A stretch of 64,000 bases of DNA from Chlamydiia bacterium (GCA_030429605.1 JAUIEV010000002.1:334065-398064), one strand, 5' to 3'; shown: positions 1 to 9,636, counted from the stretch's first letter. Notes: generated by a model not told the origin, from the sequence alone. Numbers and translations are program-made.

Positions 1-1013
1 GGGTCAAACCATTTGACCCATCAACAGGGAAAATGCATCCTCAACCTGTGAAAGCAAAAACATTCCCTAAAATATTTGGGGAAGAAATCCTCTCAATGTC
101 CAGGGAAGACGATTCAATAGTGACTATTACACCGGCAATGCCAGCTGGGTCGTGTATCCAACCTCTTATGGATGAGTTTCCTTCTAGGTGCATTGATGTT
201 GGTATTGCAGAAGGGCACGCAGTGACCTATGCTGGAGGGATAGCAAAAAACCGCTCACTAAAAGTATGCGTCAGTATCTATGCGACGTTTTCACAACGAG
301 CGCTTGATAACATCTATCATGATGTGTGCTTACAAAAACTCCCTGTTCTTTTCGCTTTTGATCGGGGCGGAATTGCTGGAGGTGATGGTGCAACACATAA
401 CGGCATTTATGATATCGGCTTTTTAAAGGGGATGCCTAACCTAGTTATTGCACAGCCTCGGAATGGATTGGTTCTGCGAGAACTCTTGCAGTCTGCTTTT
501 CATTGGAAAGCGCCAGCTGTCATTCGTTATCCAAATCTTCCGACTGAAGATGGTGATGTGGTCACAAAGCGCCATCCAGGAACTGGAGAAATACTCAAAC
601 AAGGAACAGACCTTGCTCTCTGCGCTCTTGGACATATGACTTCAATTGCATTGGAGCTTGCTGAAAAGCTAGAGTCGATTGGTATCTCTGCCACAGTTGT
701 TGATCCAGTCTTTGTGAAGCCCCTTGATGAAGGCCTTTTCCATTCAGTACTCTCGACGCATTCATATATAGTCACGCTTGAGGAGCATGCAGTTTCCTCA
801 GGATTCGGGTCAATTGTGAACGATTTTATTATCAAACATGGATACAAGAATGTACACGTCCATAATGCTGGAATTTCAGATGTTTTTGTAGAGCATGGCA
901 AACATACCCTTCTTCTAGAAGAGTTAGGATTGACAGCAGATGCACTCCTCGCTACAGTGAAGGAAAAGTTCCACTTAGGCATATTAGATGATGCGAGTTG
1001 CCCTCTTTCCTAA
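1..1013 (+). CDS. dxs: 1-deoxy-D-xylulose-5-phosphate synthase, C-terminal part (gene starts before the window)
   Basis: Makes DXP from pyruvate and glyceraldehyde 3-phosphate with thiamine diphosphate, the first step of the MEP isoprenoid pathway, in the cytoplasm. The frame is open from the first bases (VKPFDPSTGK just before the internal Met at 33), so the N-terminal ThDP-binding half is missing. What is visible is the pyrimidine-binding domain with the IAEGH segment that carries the catalytic glutamate, then the transketolase C-terminal domain (ALGHMTSIALELAEKL; VTLEEHAVSSGFGS). It ends 26 bases inside nadK, so the two are probably cotranscribed and translationally coupled. Assignment is secure; only the true start is unseen. 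Confidence 0.95.
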   Translation, partial: VKPFDPSTGKMHPQPVKAKTFPKIFGEEILSMSREDDSIVTITPAMPAGSCIQPLMDEFPSRCIDVGIAEGHAVTYAGGIAKNRSLKVCVSIYATFSQRALDNIYHDVCLQKLPVLFAFDRGGIAGGDGATHNGIYDIGFLKGMPNLVIAQPRNGLVLRELLQSAFHWKAPAVIRYPNLPTEDGDVVTKRHPGTGEILKQGTDLALCALGHMTSIALELAEKLESIGISATVVDPVFVKPLDEGLFHSVLSTHSYIVTLEEHAVSSGFGSIVNDFIIKHGYKNVHVHNAGISDVFVEHGKHTLLLEELGLTADALLATVKEKFHLGILDDASCPLS

Positions 1014-1845
1014 TCCTCTCAAACCAAAAACTCTTGAAGTTGCAAAAAATATTTGTGAGTTTTTTCAACCAAAAGACGTAACGGTTCACGCTCCTGATAC
1101 CATTGCTGAATCAATTGGAGCACACCCATTAAGCAGTATTGAGCCAACTCAACTCAACTTTTTGATATCTATGGGCGGTGACGGAACGATTCTCAAACTC
1201 GCCCACGAGTATGCACAATTTGACGTCCCTATTTTCGGCATCAATTTAGGCTACCTTGGATTTATGGCCGACGTCCCACTTGCTGACTTAAACAGTTCAT
1301 TACACGAGCTTCTGGAAGGAAAGTACGAAATTGAAAAAAGAATAGTTATCCACGGTAGTGGTCATTTTGGATCACATTTTGCGATTAATGACTTCGTCTT
1401 TCACAGAGGGAGAAATCCGTCTCTTGTTGAAATCACAATTCATGAAAAAGACAGGCTCATTAACAGTTTTAAAGCAGATGGTGTTGTCATTGCAACGCCC
1501 AATGGATCAACCGCCTATTCACTTGCAGCGGGAGGACCAATTCTTACACCAGATCTTGAAGCATTTGTAATAACTCCAATATCCGCTCATACTATCTCAA
1601 ATCGTCCAATAGTCGTCGCATCTGATACCGCGTTAACAGTAAGCGTAAGTGACAGTTCAGAGCCAATTGAAGTGGTCGCTGATGGCCTCTTCTCATTTGA
1701 ACTCCCCCATAAGCAGCACGTTACCTTAACACGTGCAAACCGCTCATTTAAACTTGTTAACCTCAACAGAAGAGATTACTTTTCAACCTTGAGAACAAAA
1801 CTAGGCTGGGCCGGCAAGCTTGATCCTACACAATCAGGTCATTAA
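988..1845 (+). CDS. nadK: NAD kinase
   Basis: Phosphorylates NAD to NADP in the cytoplasm. The 285-residue product has the two family signatures: MGGDGTILKLAHEY (about residues 62-75) and NGSTAYSLAAGGPIL (about 172-186). Length is normal for the family. The start lies inside the end of dxs; the codons at 988 and 991 are both ATG, and TAGG about 8 bases upstream supports 988. The gene ends just before a strong symmetric hairpin shared with the convergent cydBA operon. Confidence 0.94.
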   Translation: MMRVALFPNPLKPKTLEVAKNICEFFQPKDVTVHAPDTIAESIGAHPLSSIEPTQLNFLISMGGDGTILKLAHEYAQFDVPIFGINLGYLGFMADVPLADLNSSLHELLEGKYEIEKRIVIHGSGHFGSHFAINDFVFHRGRNPSLVEITIHEKDRLINSFKADGVVIATPNGSTAYSLAAGGPILTPDLEAFVITPISAHTISNRPIVVASDTALTVSVSDSSEPIEVVADGLFSFELPHKQHVTLTRANRSFKLVNLNRRDYFSTLRTKLGWAGKLDPTQSGH

Positions 1846-1851
1846 AACCAA

Positions 1852-1874
1852 AAAAGCTCCACAAGGGAGCTTTT
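1852..1874. terminator. Bidirectional intrinsic terminator between nadK and cydB
   Basis: A 9-bp perfect stem (AAAAGCTCC at 1852-1860 with GGAGCTTTT at 1866-1874) with a 5-base loop. The A-run on one side and T-run on the other make it usable from both strands. It lies between the nadK stop and the cydB stop, as expected for a shared terminator of convergent transcripts. Confidence 0.8.
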
Positions 1875-1875
1875 C

Positions 1876-2904
1876 TTAATATGACGCTTCGTGAAGCGTT
1901 ACCTTTCCTCTAAATATTCTATAGATCCAGAATCCGTACGCAATGACGAGCGGAACACCAATGAGTGCAATAATCAAAATAATGGTCAGTGTTGTATCGG
2001 ATGCCGCAGCGTCATAAATAGTCATACTGTGCGTTTTTGGATCAATGGTAGATCGCAAAATGTTTGGAAACGTCCCGACAGCATAGAGAGCAAGTAGCAG
2101 CGCGATACTTAGACATGAAGAGAGAAACGCATACCAATCATTTCCTCTAAACACTTCACGAGGAATATTAGCAATCACAAGCAGCGCAAAGAATGCTATA
2201 AGCAAGAGCCATGGATTTTCTCGAATTGAATCAGCCATATGAGGCATGTAGATAAGCGTCGCAACAGTTGTCAAAAAATAAAAAATACAAAAATACGCAA
2301 TGCTATGAGGTATCCATTCTCTCAACCTATTATGCAGCTCTCCTTCTGTTTTCATAAAGAGGTAGATCGTTCCATGCATAATAAACAGAAAAACACCTGT
2401 TAAACCAATTAAAATTGAATACGGCGTGAAAAAATCCCAGAACGTCCCATAAAACTCTCCATCAGCTCCGAGCTTCACCCCCTGCACAAGATTTGCTAAC
2501 AAAACTCCGAAAAGGAACGTCATAACATAGGAAGAAACACAAAAAATAATATCCCATGCCTGTCTCCATGTTTTTGACTCAACTTTTGAGCGGAACTCTA
2601 TTGCACATGCTCTAAAAATAATCCCCATAAGAAGAATCATGATTGGAATATAAAAGACACTGCAAATCGTGGCATAGGCAGCAGGAAATCCTGCAAACGT
2701 TGCCCCACCAATAATGACAAGCCAGACTTCATTCCCATCCCAAACAGGACCAATAGCATTAAGGAAAATCCGTCGCTCTTTATCTGTTTTACCAAAAAGT
2801 TGAAGCATCCCAACCCCAAGATCAAACCCATCGAGGACTGTATAAAACACAACTGATGCACACAAAACTAAAAACCATATAACCGGTAAATACGATTCCG
2901 ACAT
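1876..2904 (-). CDS. cydB: Cytochrome bd quinol oxidase subunit II
   Basis: Membrane subunit of the cytochrome bd terminal oxidase, which oxidises quinol and reduces oxygen to water and tolerates low oxygen. The 342-residue protein starts with the typical segment YTVLDGFDLGVGMLQLF (about residues 21-37) followed by GPVWDGNEVWLV, and has about eight to nine hydrophobic segments. It starts one base after the cydA stop, so the pair is an operon. Chlamydia trachomatis carries the same pair next to its YbbP gene, as I recall. Confidence 0.95.
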   Translation of the reverse strand: MSESYLPVIWFLVLCASVVFYTVLDGFDLGVGMLQLFGKTDKERRIFLNAIGPVWDGNEVWLVIIGGATFAGFPAAYATICSVFYIPIMILLMGIIFRACAIEFRSKVESKTWRQAWDIIFCVSSYVMTFLFGVLLANLVQGVKLGADGEFYGTFWDFFTPYSILIGLTGVFLFIMHGTIYLFMKTEGELHNRLREWIPHSIAYFCIFYFLTTVATLIYMPHMADSIRENPWLLLIAFFALLVIANIPREVFRGNDWYAFLSSCLSIALLLALYAVGTFPNILRSTIDPKTHSMTIYDAAASDTTLTIILIIALIGVPLVIAYGFWIYRIFRGKVTLHEASY

Positions 2905-2905
2905 C

Positions 2906-4291
2906 TTACACCTCCCCTCTTATTTCGTATGGATCTCTATAAATTGTATCATCCCGCTTTCCTTCCGGACTTGGAAAAGGACCATGTTTAATTTTTCTGT
3001 CTACTAAGAAGAGAAAAAGCGTTAAAATTAATGAATAGATAATCACATACATTATGAGGGATGCGACGACCTGCGACGCAACAACAGATCTGGAAGTCCC
3101 AGCTGCTGTTTTCATAATACCATAGACTACCCAAGGCTGTCTTCCAAGCTCAGCAGTACACCAGCCCGCCTCATTCGCTACAAAGGGAAAACCGATAGAA
3201 AAAACCATGAGCCACAACAGCCATCTGTGATTTTCAAGCTTCCACTTCTTTCGAAAAATCCAGCCAAAAAGCACCGTGGTAAACATCCCAAACCACATGT
3301 AAATCATGAGGTGATAGACTTGAAACACTCCTCCTACAGGAGGCCATTCATTTCTTGGAATTTGATCAAGACCTGGAACCGGCTTCTCAAAAGATGTCTT
3401 GTAGGTAAGAAAGCTTAAAAGGCCTGGAACAGAAATACCATGCGTTTGTTCATTTTTTGAGTCTGTCCACCCTACAAGCGTTAGCGGTGAGTAGGGTTGC
3501 GTCTCAAAAAGTCCTTCCATTGCAGCCAATTTCGCAGGTTGATTTTTTGCGACACCCGAGGCTGTTGAATCAGCAGAAACAAGCTGTAAAAGGACGACAA
3601 TCCCACCGACAATGAGGGCAATGTGCATGCATGCTCTAGAGAACTCTTCATATTTCTTCCGTAACATGTAGTATGCACTGACACTGATAACCATGAAAAT
3701 ACCTGTGAGCCATGCACCAAGTATCACGTGCGTCAATCTGTCTAAAAACGAAGGATTGAACACAAGATCCCAGTAGCTTGTAATGACAGCTCTCGCCTGT
3801 GGCCCCTCACCAACAACTTTGTATCCGGCCGGTGTTTGCATCCACGAATTAGCAGCTACAATCCATGTTGCACTGAAGTGCGCCCCGATCGACACGAGAA
3901 GTGTTGAAAGGTAGTGGATTTTTTTACTCACCTTATCCCATCCAAAAAGCATAATCCCAATAAAACCAGCTTCTAGAAAAAACGCAAAAATTCCCTCAGC
4001 TGCAAGGACAGAACCAAACACATCCCCAACAAACTCTGAAAAACGCCCCCAGTTCGTACCGAATGAAAACACCTGAACTATTCCGGTAGCCACACCAACA
4101 GCGAATGTTAGGGCAAATATTCTCACCCAAAATTTGGTTATATTCAGATAGAGTTCTTTTCCCGTTTTTAGGTATATTCCCTCAAAAATAATAATCATTA
4201 AAGAAAGGCCTATGCTTAAGGGAGGGAATAAGTAATGAAAACTGGCCGTTAATGCAAACTGAATTCGAGACAAAAGAACAACATCTGTCAT
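2906..4291 (-). CDS. cydA: Cytochrome bd quinol oxidase subunit I
   Basis: Haem-binding subunit of cytochrome bd oxidase. Visible family residues are the N-terminal haem-ligand histidine in ASFHYLFPPLSIGL, the HFSATWIVAANSWMQTP segment, and GWCTAELGRQPWVVYG near the C-terminus with the conserved GRQPW. A GTG at 4297 extends the frame by two codons, but the AGGT located 6-7 bases before the ATG at 4291 favours that ATG (461 residues). The periplasmic quinol-binding Q loop is of the short type. First gene of a two-gene operon with cydB. Confidence 0.95.
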   Translation of the reverse strand: MTDVVLLSRIQFALTASFHYLFPPLSIGLSLMIIIFEGIYLKTGKELYLNITKFWVRIFALTFAVGVATGIVQVFSFGTNWGRFSEFVGDVFGSVLAAEGIFAFFLEAGFIGIMLFGWDKVSKKIHYLSTLLVSIGAHFSATWIVAANSWMQTPAGYKVVGEGPQARAVITSYWDLVFNPSFLDRLTHVILGAWLTGIFMVISVSAYYMLRKKYEEFSRACMHIALIVGGIVVLLQLVSADSTASGVAKNQPAKLAAMEGLFETQPYSPLTLVGWTDSKNEQTHGISVPGLLSFLTYKTSFEKPVPGLDQIPRNEWPPVGGVFQVYHLMIYMWFGMFTTVLFGWIFRKKWKLENHRWLLWLMVFSIGFPFVANEAGWCTAELGRQPWVVYGIMKTAAGTSRSVVASQVVASLIMYVIIYSLILTLFLFLVDRKIKHGPFPSPEGKRDDTIYRDPYEIRGEV

Positions 4292-4442
4292 GTGCACACC
4301 TAGAGGTTCTTAGAATAGTGAGAGGCTAGTAGTTCTAATTTTAATTGTCAACCAGCTTCGAATATGAAAACTGCATTTCCTTATTGCAAAATACCCATCC
4401 ACAATATAAAGTAAGCCAAATTGGGCTTATTCGTTGTATACC
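4292..4442. promoter_or_regulatory. Divergent promoter region of cydAB and dacA
   Basis: The 150-base gap between the cydA and dacA starts must hold both promoters. On the plus strand TTGCAA at 4385-4390 with TATAAA about 15 bases downstream is a possible but short-spaced promoter for dacA. No operator could be recognised. Confidence 0.35.
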
Positions 4443-5240
4443 ATGGGATTTCTCCAGACATTGACACCATTTCTTGAGGTTATGATCATCACAGTGATGA
4501 TTAACTACCTCCTTTCCTTCTTCTGGAACACGAGAAGTATGGACCTCATGTTTGGGCTCCTCGCATTCCTCTTTATCTTTGCAGCTTCCTTTTGGTTTAA
4601 CCTTCCGGTACTGCATAAAATAATGCTTCTCGTTACGAATGTAGCGGTTATTGCTATCCTTATCATTTTTCAGCCAGAACTTCGGGTTGCACTCTCCAAG
4701 CTGAGTTTAAAAGGAAGAAGATACAAAGAAATGACGGAGTTTGATCGGTTTTTAGATCAACTCGCGAATTCAACCTACAAATTGTCCGATAAGAGAATTG
4801 GAGCCCTGATAGCCATTGAAAATGAGGACTCGTTAGACGAATATGCGAGAAAAGCGGTCATCTTGAATGCAAATTTTTCCTCAGAGCTTTTAGAGTCTAT
4901 TTTCACTACAACAACCCCCCTCCATGATGGAGCCGTCATCATTCATGACGAAACAATTGTCGCTGCATCTGTTATCCTCCCACTCGCAGAAGACACCACA
5001 CAAATTGCAAAGTCAATGGGAACAAGGCATAGAGCTGCACTTGGCGCTTCACAAACAACTGACTCATTGCTTATAGTTGTCTCTGAAGAAACTGGAAAAG
5101 TGTCGATTGCTCGAGATGGAATTATGACAAGAGGCGTAAAAATAGATCGATTTAAGGGGATAATACGCAGTATTTTTAATCCTCCTGCAAAAAAAACCAT
5201 TAATAACCGAATGAAACTGCTAGACTGGCTTAGACAATGA
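4443..5240 (+). CDS. dacA: Diadenylate cyclase (CdaA/DacA, YbbP family)
   Basis: Condenses two ATP to cyclic di-AMP at the inner membrane. The 265-residue product has three N-terminal membrane segments (about residues 8-28, 33-52, 58-80) and a DAC domain with both signatures: LHDGAVIIHDETIVAA with the DGA motif, and GTRHRAALGASQTTDS with the RHR motif. A TTG three codons upstream also fits the frame, but the ATG at 4443 aligns with the family start; no good ribosome site is visible for either. The stop overlaps the next start as ATGA. Confidence 0.93.
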   Translation: MGFLQTLTPFLEVMIITVMINYLLSFFWNTRSMDLMFGLLAFLFIFAASFWFNLPVLHKIMLLVTNVAVIAILIIFQPELRVALSKLSLKGRRYKEMTEFDRFLDQLANSTYKLSDKRIGALIAIENEDSLDEYARKAVILNANFSSELLESIFTTTTPLHDGAVIIHDETIVAASVILPLAEDTTQIAKSMGTRHRAALGASQTTDSLLIVVSEETGKVSIARDGIMTRGVKIDRFKGIIRSIFNPPAKKTINNRMKLLDWLRQ

Positions 5241-6487
5241 TATCACTCCTTAAAAGACTTTTTTTGGATAATTGGCCCAGAAAGCTTTTATCTCTCCTTT
5301 TAGCCATTGGTACCTGGTTTGCTGTCAATCAATCGCTTACGACAACAAAAACAATCAGCAATATTCCTGTTCGTGTCATGAATATTCCACCCGGAAAAAC
5401 AGTTGAAGGGCTCCAGGCAAATGATGTCCTATCAAAGAGAATCACAGTCACTCTCAGTGGAAATAAATCCCTGCTGGAAGAGCTTTCTTCGAATGATCTT
5501 GAAATCATCGTTGATGCCTCAAATAGACGAGGGAGATGGATAGAAACTATCTCAAAAAAGAACCTTCATGCCCTGAACCCCGCGCTTAATATTTCTCAAG
5601 GTGTCACGAAAATTTCACATAAAAACATTAGCATTGAACTCACTAAGCTCGTAACAGAAAAAATCCCAATTACGATCACCCAGCCGATTGGAGAAGCTCC
5701 AAAAGGGTATAGATTCCTTGATATTTGGCCATATCAGCTTTTTATTACAATTAGTGGACCTGAAAATACGGTCAAAAAGCTGAAAACGCGCGGCGTGAAG
5801 CTCACCTTTAACTTAAGTGATATTTCAAAAGCAGAGCTAGACGATTTATCAACTGAGTCATATCGCAACGAACGTGACGTTGTAAGCTTTTTTGTTCCAA
5901 ATGAGTGGAAGCGCGTCACACTTCCAGATCTTTATGCCGGACCAATAGAAATCAATGACCCAAGTGCAAAATACCTCCGCATTGACTTTGTCAGAAACGA
6001 GCTGATTCCAATTGTAAATCCGCTTCCTGTTTCTCTCTTTTTCCCAACGTCAACAGCGGCTCTCATCAATCCGCAAAAAATGACTATTAGCAATGCTGGA
6101 AATATTATTGAATCTCGATATGGGTTAAAGCTCATCGCCAAGCCGCTCTATGCGAGTGGAGTAAGTGCCCTCTTTGTTGAGATCATGCGAGACGTCATGG
6201 AGATACAAGTGCTTGTTGTTCCAAAAAGTGAAGAGAGAACACTTGATTGGTCTTTACAATTTGTGAACCATAGAGCACTTGAAGATAAATTTGTCAGTAT
6301 GCTTCTATCAGATGTTTCTGACGAGGAGCTTCACGACCTTCGCCCTCAAATCCGAGAGGAATATCTACGGAATAGGTTTAGAAATTATATGAACAGACTG
6401 CAGCTTTTTGTGGCTGAAAAGATTCCCTTACGTATTGAGGTGAAACAGCAAGGAAATGCAGTGATTATTAATGAAAAGAAAGAATGA
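5237..6487 (+). CDS. ybbR: YbbR-domain protein, probable CdaR-type regulator of the diadenylate cyclase
   Basis: A 416-residue protein with one N-terminal membrane anchor (LLSLLLAIGTWFAVNQS, about 18-34) and then several weakly conserved YbbR-like beta modules (about 40-330). YbbR/CdaR proteins sit outside the membrane and modulate CdaA. The start overlaps the dacA stop by four bases (ATGA), which gives translational coupling and supports a joint function. The C-terminal ~70 residues are charged and helical and are not obviously YbbR. Its end overlaps the next gene by four bases. Confidence 0.82.
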   Translation: MISLLKRLFLDNWPRKLLSLLLAIGTWFAVNQSLTTTKTISNIPVRVMNIPPGKTVEGLQANDVLSKRITVTLSGNKSLLEELSSNDLEIIVDASNRRGRWIETISKKNLHALNPALNISQGVTKISHKNISIELTKLVTEKIPITITQPIGEAPKGYRFLDIWPYQLFITISGPENTVKKLKTRGVKLTFNLSDISKAELDDLSTESYRNERDVVSFFVPNEWKRVTLPDLYAGPIEINDPSAKYLRIDFVRNELIPIVNPLPVSLFFPTSTAALINPQKMTISNAGNIIESRYGLKLIAKPLYASGVSALFVEIMRDVMEIQVLVVPKSEERTLDWSLQFVNHRALEDKFVSMLLSDVSDEELHDLRPQIREEYLRNRFRNYMNRLQLFVAEKIPLRIEVKQQGNAVIINEKKE

Positions 6488-7629
6488 CAAAAAGAAAAGT
6501 AGCACTCATTAAGAGAAGATTTGGAAAGTTTGGCGGGCTAGAAAAGTACGCTTCACGATTAACCCAAGCCTTTTCAGAACAAGGATGTGAGATTCACATT
6601 CTTACAGCAGATGCTCCAAGTGCTCAAAAACTCAGCTCATCCATTTTCATTCACAAATTTCCCGTCGATAGTTTCCTTTCCTACCGCACTCTCGACCTTT
6701 TCGACAAAGCTACAACACGATGGCTTGAAAAAAACCCCATGGACATAGTCTTTGGCCTTGATAGGTCAAGATACCAAACGCATTTACGAGCTGGAAATGG
6801 GGTGCATGCATCTTTCCTAGACATGAGAAGAAAAACTGATTCATTTCTCAAGCAAGCCACCTACAGTATTAATCCCCTCCACAAAATGATACTTGAAATC
6901 GAAAAAAAAGGATTTGAAGGGAAGGAACTCAAAAGACTTTTTACAAACTCTCACTTAGTGGAAAACCAAATCCTAGAGCGCTACAACGTCGATCCAAAAA
7001 AAATCACCGTTGTTCATAATGGCGTTGAATGGAAAGAGTTTTCCCACCCTTTTTCCACCTGGCTCGAAGCGAAAGCTAAAATTGCCGGAATGAGCAAAAT
7101 TGACCCAAGTCAATTTCAATTTTTATTTATCGGAAATGGGTATGAGCGGAAGGGGCTTTCATACCTTCTCAAAGGGCTATCCTTGCTCAAAGAAAAAGAG
7201 TTTCACCTTTCTGTCGTTGGAAAGGAGAAAAATATTTCAAAATACCATGCGCTTGTTACACAGCTCGGACTTCAAAATAATGTTACCTTTTTTGGTCCGC
7301 AAAAAGACAGCACTCCCTTCTATCAACTTGCAGATGCGCTTGTCATTCCATCCATATACGATCCATTTGCCAATGTCACTGTTGAGGGACTTGCAATGGG
7401 AGTCTTTGTCATCACTTCAGCTTTTAATGGTGGAAAAGAGGTGTTAACCAATTTTTCAGGAACAACTATAGAATCACTTTTTGATCCACTTTCGATGAAA
7501 TATGCCTTAGAAGTTGCGATGCTGAACCCAAAAACATGGCTTCGTTCGCAAAATATTCGAGATTCTGTACAATATTTAGACTTCTCGAACCAGCTCGAAG
7601 CGATCGTTCAGCCATGCTTACACGACTAA
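6484..7629 (+). CDS. GT4-family glycosyltransferase, WaaG-like
   Basis: Likely transfers a sugar to the LPS core. The 381-residue protein has the GT-B layout: N-terminal domain opening with RRFGKFGGLEKYASRL (acceptor side) and a C-terminal Rossmann domain with LFIGNGYERKGLSYLL and the donor-binding stretch PSIYDPFANVTVEGLAMG, equivalent to the E-x7-E motif. These features match WaaG (RfaG) best, but the exact sugar and acceptor cannot be read from sequence. It overlaps the YbbR gene by 4 bases and the acyltransferase gene by 16, so this is one translationally coupled envelope operon. Confidence 0.8.
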   Translation: MTKRKVALIKRRFGKFGGLEKYASRLTQAFSEQGCEIHILTADAPSAQKLSSSIFIHKFPVDSFLSYRTLDLFDKATTRWLEKNPMDIVFGLDRSRYQTHLRAGNGVHASFLDMRRKTDSFLKQATYSINPLHKMILEIEKKGFEGKELKRLFTNSHLVENQILERYNVDPKKITVVHNGVEWKEFSHPFSTWLEAKAKIAGMSKIDPSQFQFLFIGNGYERKGLSYLLKGLSLLKEKEFHLSVVGKEKNISKYHALVTQLGLQNNVTFFGPQKDSTPFYQLADALVIPSIYDPFANVTVEGLAMGVFVITSAFNGGKEVLTNFSGTTIESLFDPLSMKYALEVAMLNPKTWLRSQNIRDSVQYLDFSNQLEAIVQPCLHD

Positions 7630-8879
7630 TACATTTTCTTCAATTTATCGTCGTCTTGATCGTCTCTCTTCCGTTTCGGTTTCTTCCATTTTCAGCTATC
7701 AGAGCATTCGGATATGTTATAGGACATATTTTATATTATCTTTTTCCTCGTTTTCGAAAAAGAACCCTCTCAAACCTGGCCCTTGCAAGTAAACTGAAGC
7801 TCACACCAAAAGAAGTAACAAAAGTCGCCAAGGAGTCTTTTGTCAACCTGTGTATTACCTGCCTTGAGTATGCCAAGTTTAAGCAGGTCTCAGATATCAG
7901 TCGATATGTCACCTGCGAAAATCCTGAGGTTGCAGAAGATTTGATTAAGAGCCAAAAAGGAGTTATTTTCTTTTGCGCACATCAAGCGAACTGGGAAGTC
8001 CTTTTTTTAGAGGGTTCGAGCAGAATGCCTGGAGTTGCTATCGGTCGACCTATTAAGAATACCTACCTCTATAAGTGGGTACAGTCAATCAGACAAAAGT
8101 TTGGTGGAGTCATTATTCCACCAAAAAGAGCTGCATGGGAAGGCCTTCGCGCATTGAAGCAGCATAAATTTCTTGGTATCGTTGGCGACCAAGGAATGCC
8201 AAGTAGTGATTTTTCATCCGACTTTCTTGGCAGGAGAGCATTTACATCGACCATTCCAGCTCTACTGGCATATAAAGCAAAGGCGGCACTTTTGACAGCG
8301 CTTATATGGCGCGTACCCACAGGATACCGCATTAGATATACCCCTCCAGATTTTGCTGATACGACAAAATCCATCCAAGACGAAACAGCCCGCCTTATGA
8401 CAAAGCAACTTGCGTACCTTGAAGAAAGTATTATGCAGCGCCCTGGAGAATGGCTTTGGCAGCATAATAGATGGAAGCAAGAAAGCCCTCATACAGTCTA
8501 TTACAGATATCGACATGAAACAATTCTGATTGTATCGGGGAAGACGACCACGAAGGAAGAACTTGCCGTTTTTAGAAAAATCTACCCCCGCTCATTTCTC
8601 ACGTTTGTAGTACCACATCAGCAGAAAGCACTTGTTGATCCGCTTGCAGATGAAGTTATCACCTATTCACACAACCCACCATTTCTTGTTGATTACCGAT
8701 TTAAGTATGTATTTGATCTCAGTAACACACGAGCAATGAACAAATATACGAAACTCAGTGCATTTGAAGTTTTGAGAAAAAAAGACATGAAAAAACGGTG
8801 CGAACACCCATACGCTTCTGAAGAAGAGTTGATCGTCAAAACGCTGTGCAGAGGAGGGCACCTCCCCTATGCCTGCTAA
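7614..8879 (+). CDS. htrB: Lipid A biosynthesis late acyltransferase (HtrB/LpxL family)
   Basis: Transfers a secondary acyl chain to lipid A at the inner membrane. After an N-terminal membrane segment (FLQFIVVLIVSLPFRFLPF) comes the family active-site pattern HQANWE (H-x4-E), then the conserved VGDQGMPSSD and PGEWLWQHNRWK segments. The ATG at 7614 was chosen because upstream codons lie deep in the glycosyltransferase gene. The 421-residue length includes about 120 residues after the acyltransferase core, a C-terminal extension I do not recognise. In C. trachomatis the htrB homologue also sits beside the YbbR/YbbP pair, as I recall. Confidence 0.9.
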   Translation: MLTRLIHFLQFIVVLIVSLPFRFLPFSAIRAFGYVIGHILYYLFPRFRKRTLSNLALASKLKLTPKEVTKVAKESFVNLCITCLEYAKFKQVSDISRYVTCENPEVAEDLIKSQKGVIFFCAHQANWEVLFLEGSSRMPGVAIGRPIKNTYLYKWVQSIRQKFGGVIIPPKRAAWEGLRALKQHKFLGIVGDQGMPSSDFSSDFLGRRAFTSTIPALLAYKAKAALLTALIWRVPTGYRIRYTPPDFADTTKSIQDETARLMTKQLAYLEESIMQRPGEWLWQHNRWKQESPHTVYYRYRHETILIVSGKTTTKEELAVFRKIYPRSFLTFVVPHQQKALVDPLADEVITYSHNPPFLVDYRFKYVFDLSNTRAMNKYTKLSAFEVLRKKDMKKRCEHPYASEEELIVKTLCRGGHLPYAC

Positions 8880-9564
8880 TAGATTTTACGTCGACATGCC
8901 ACTTGAAAGTGGAAAAACCATTACCTGTACCGGCGATGAAGCTATCCACATCCGTAAAGTTATGAGAGCTCGAATTGGCGACACTATTGAACTATGTAAT
9001 GGTCGTGGCTCATGTGCACAAGCAACCATTCTGTCAATCGACGCAGCTTCTCTCAACGTAACTTTAGAAGATGTGGATACTGCTGAGGTTCCAAAAAGAG
9101 AGCTACACCTTTGGCAAGCACTTGTACGACCAAGTAAACTGGATCTTATTCTTGAAAAAGGAACAGAACTTGGTGTAACCCACTTCCATTTTTTTCCTGC
9201 AGAAAACTCAGAAAAAAAACAACTCAGTGAAAATCAATCACAGAGGGTACAGCACCTCTGTATTTCAGCGCTTAAACAATCGGGGCGACTCTACCTACCA
9301 AAGGTATACATAGAAGCCTTAGAGCCGAGTGAAGGGAGTATTCTTTATGGAGATATTTCTAAAGATGCTCCATCAGTGTATGCGACTGAACTCTCTCAAG
9401 TGGTTCATTTTGTCAATGGACCGGAAGCGGGTTTTACAGAAAAAGAGCTCGCACTGTTTATTGAAAAAGGATGGATAGGTGTGTCACTTTCCGATGGAGT
9501 ATTACGAACTGAAACCGCAGCTATAACAGCAGCAGCACTCATTCAGGCGAAGAGCACCTTTTAA
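8869..9564 (+). CDS. rsmE: 16S rRNA m3U1498 methyltransferase
   Basis: Methylates U1498 of 16S rRNA using SAM. The 231-residue protein has an N-terminal PUA-like part (NRFYVDMPLE; DEAIHIRKVMRARIGD) and a SPOUT C-terminal domain whose knot carries NGPEAGFTEKELAL and LSDGVLRTETAAITAA. A strong AGGAGGG lies about 10 bases before the ATG, inside the end of the acyltransferase gene (11-base overlap). Last gene of the run that begins at dacA. Confidence 0.93.
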   Translation: MPANRFYVDMPLESGKTITCTGDEAIHIRKVMRARIGDTIELCNGRGSCAQATILSIDAASLNVTLEDVDTAEVPKRELHLWQALVRPSKLDLILEKGTELGVTHFHFFPAENSEKKQLSENQSQRVQHLCISALKQSGRLYLPKVYIEALEPSEGSILYGDISKDAPSVYATELSQVVHFVNGPEAGFTEKELALFIEKGWIGVSLSDGVLRTETAAITAAALIQAKSTF

Positions 9565-9579
9565 AATCTATCGCCAAAT

Positions 9580-9617
9580 CCAAGCCTTTGGATCTTTATC
9601 TAATGCAAGAGGCTTGG
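9580..9617. terminator. Possible terminator between rsmE and the convergent MOMP-like gene
   Basis: A 7-bp inverted repeat (CCAAGCC at 9580-9586, GGCTTGG at 9611-9617) followed by TTTAG. The 24-base loop is long for an intrinsic terminator, so the call is tentative; position between two convergent genes fits. Confidence 0.35.
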
Positions 9618-9636
9618 TTTAGAGCACAATCAGTGG

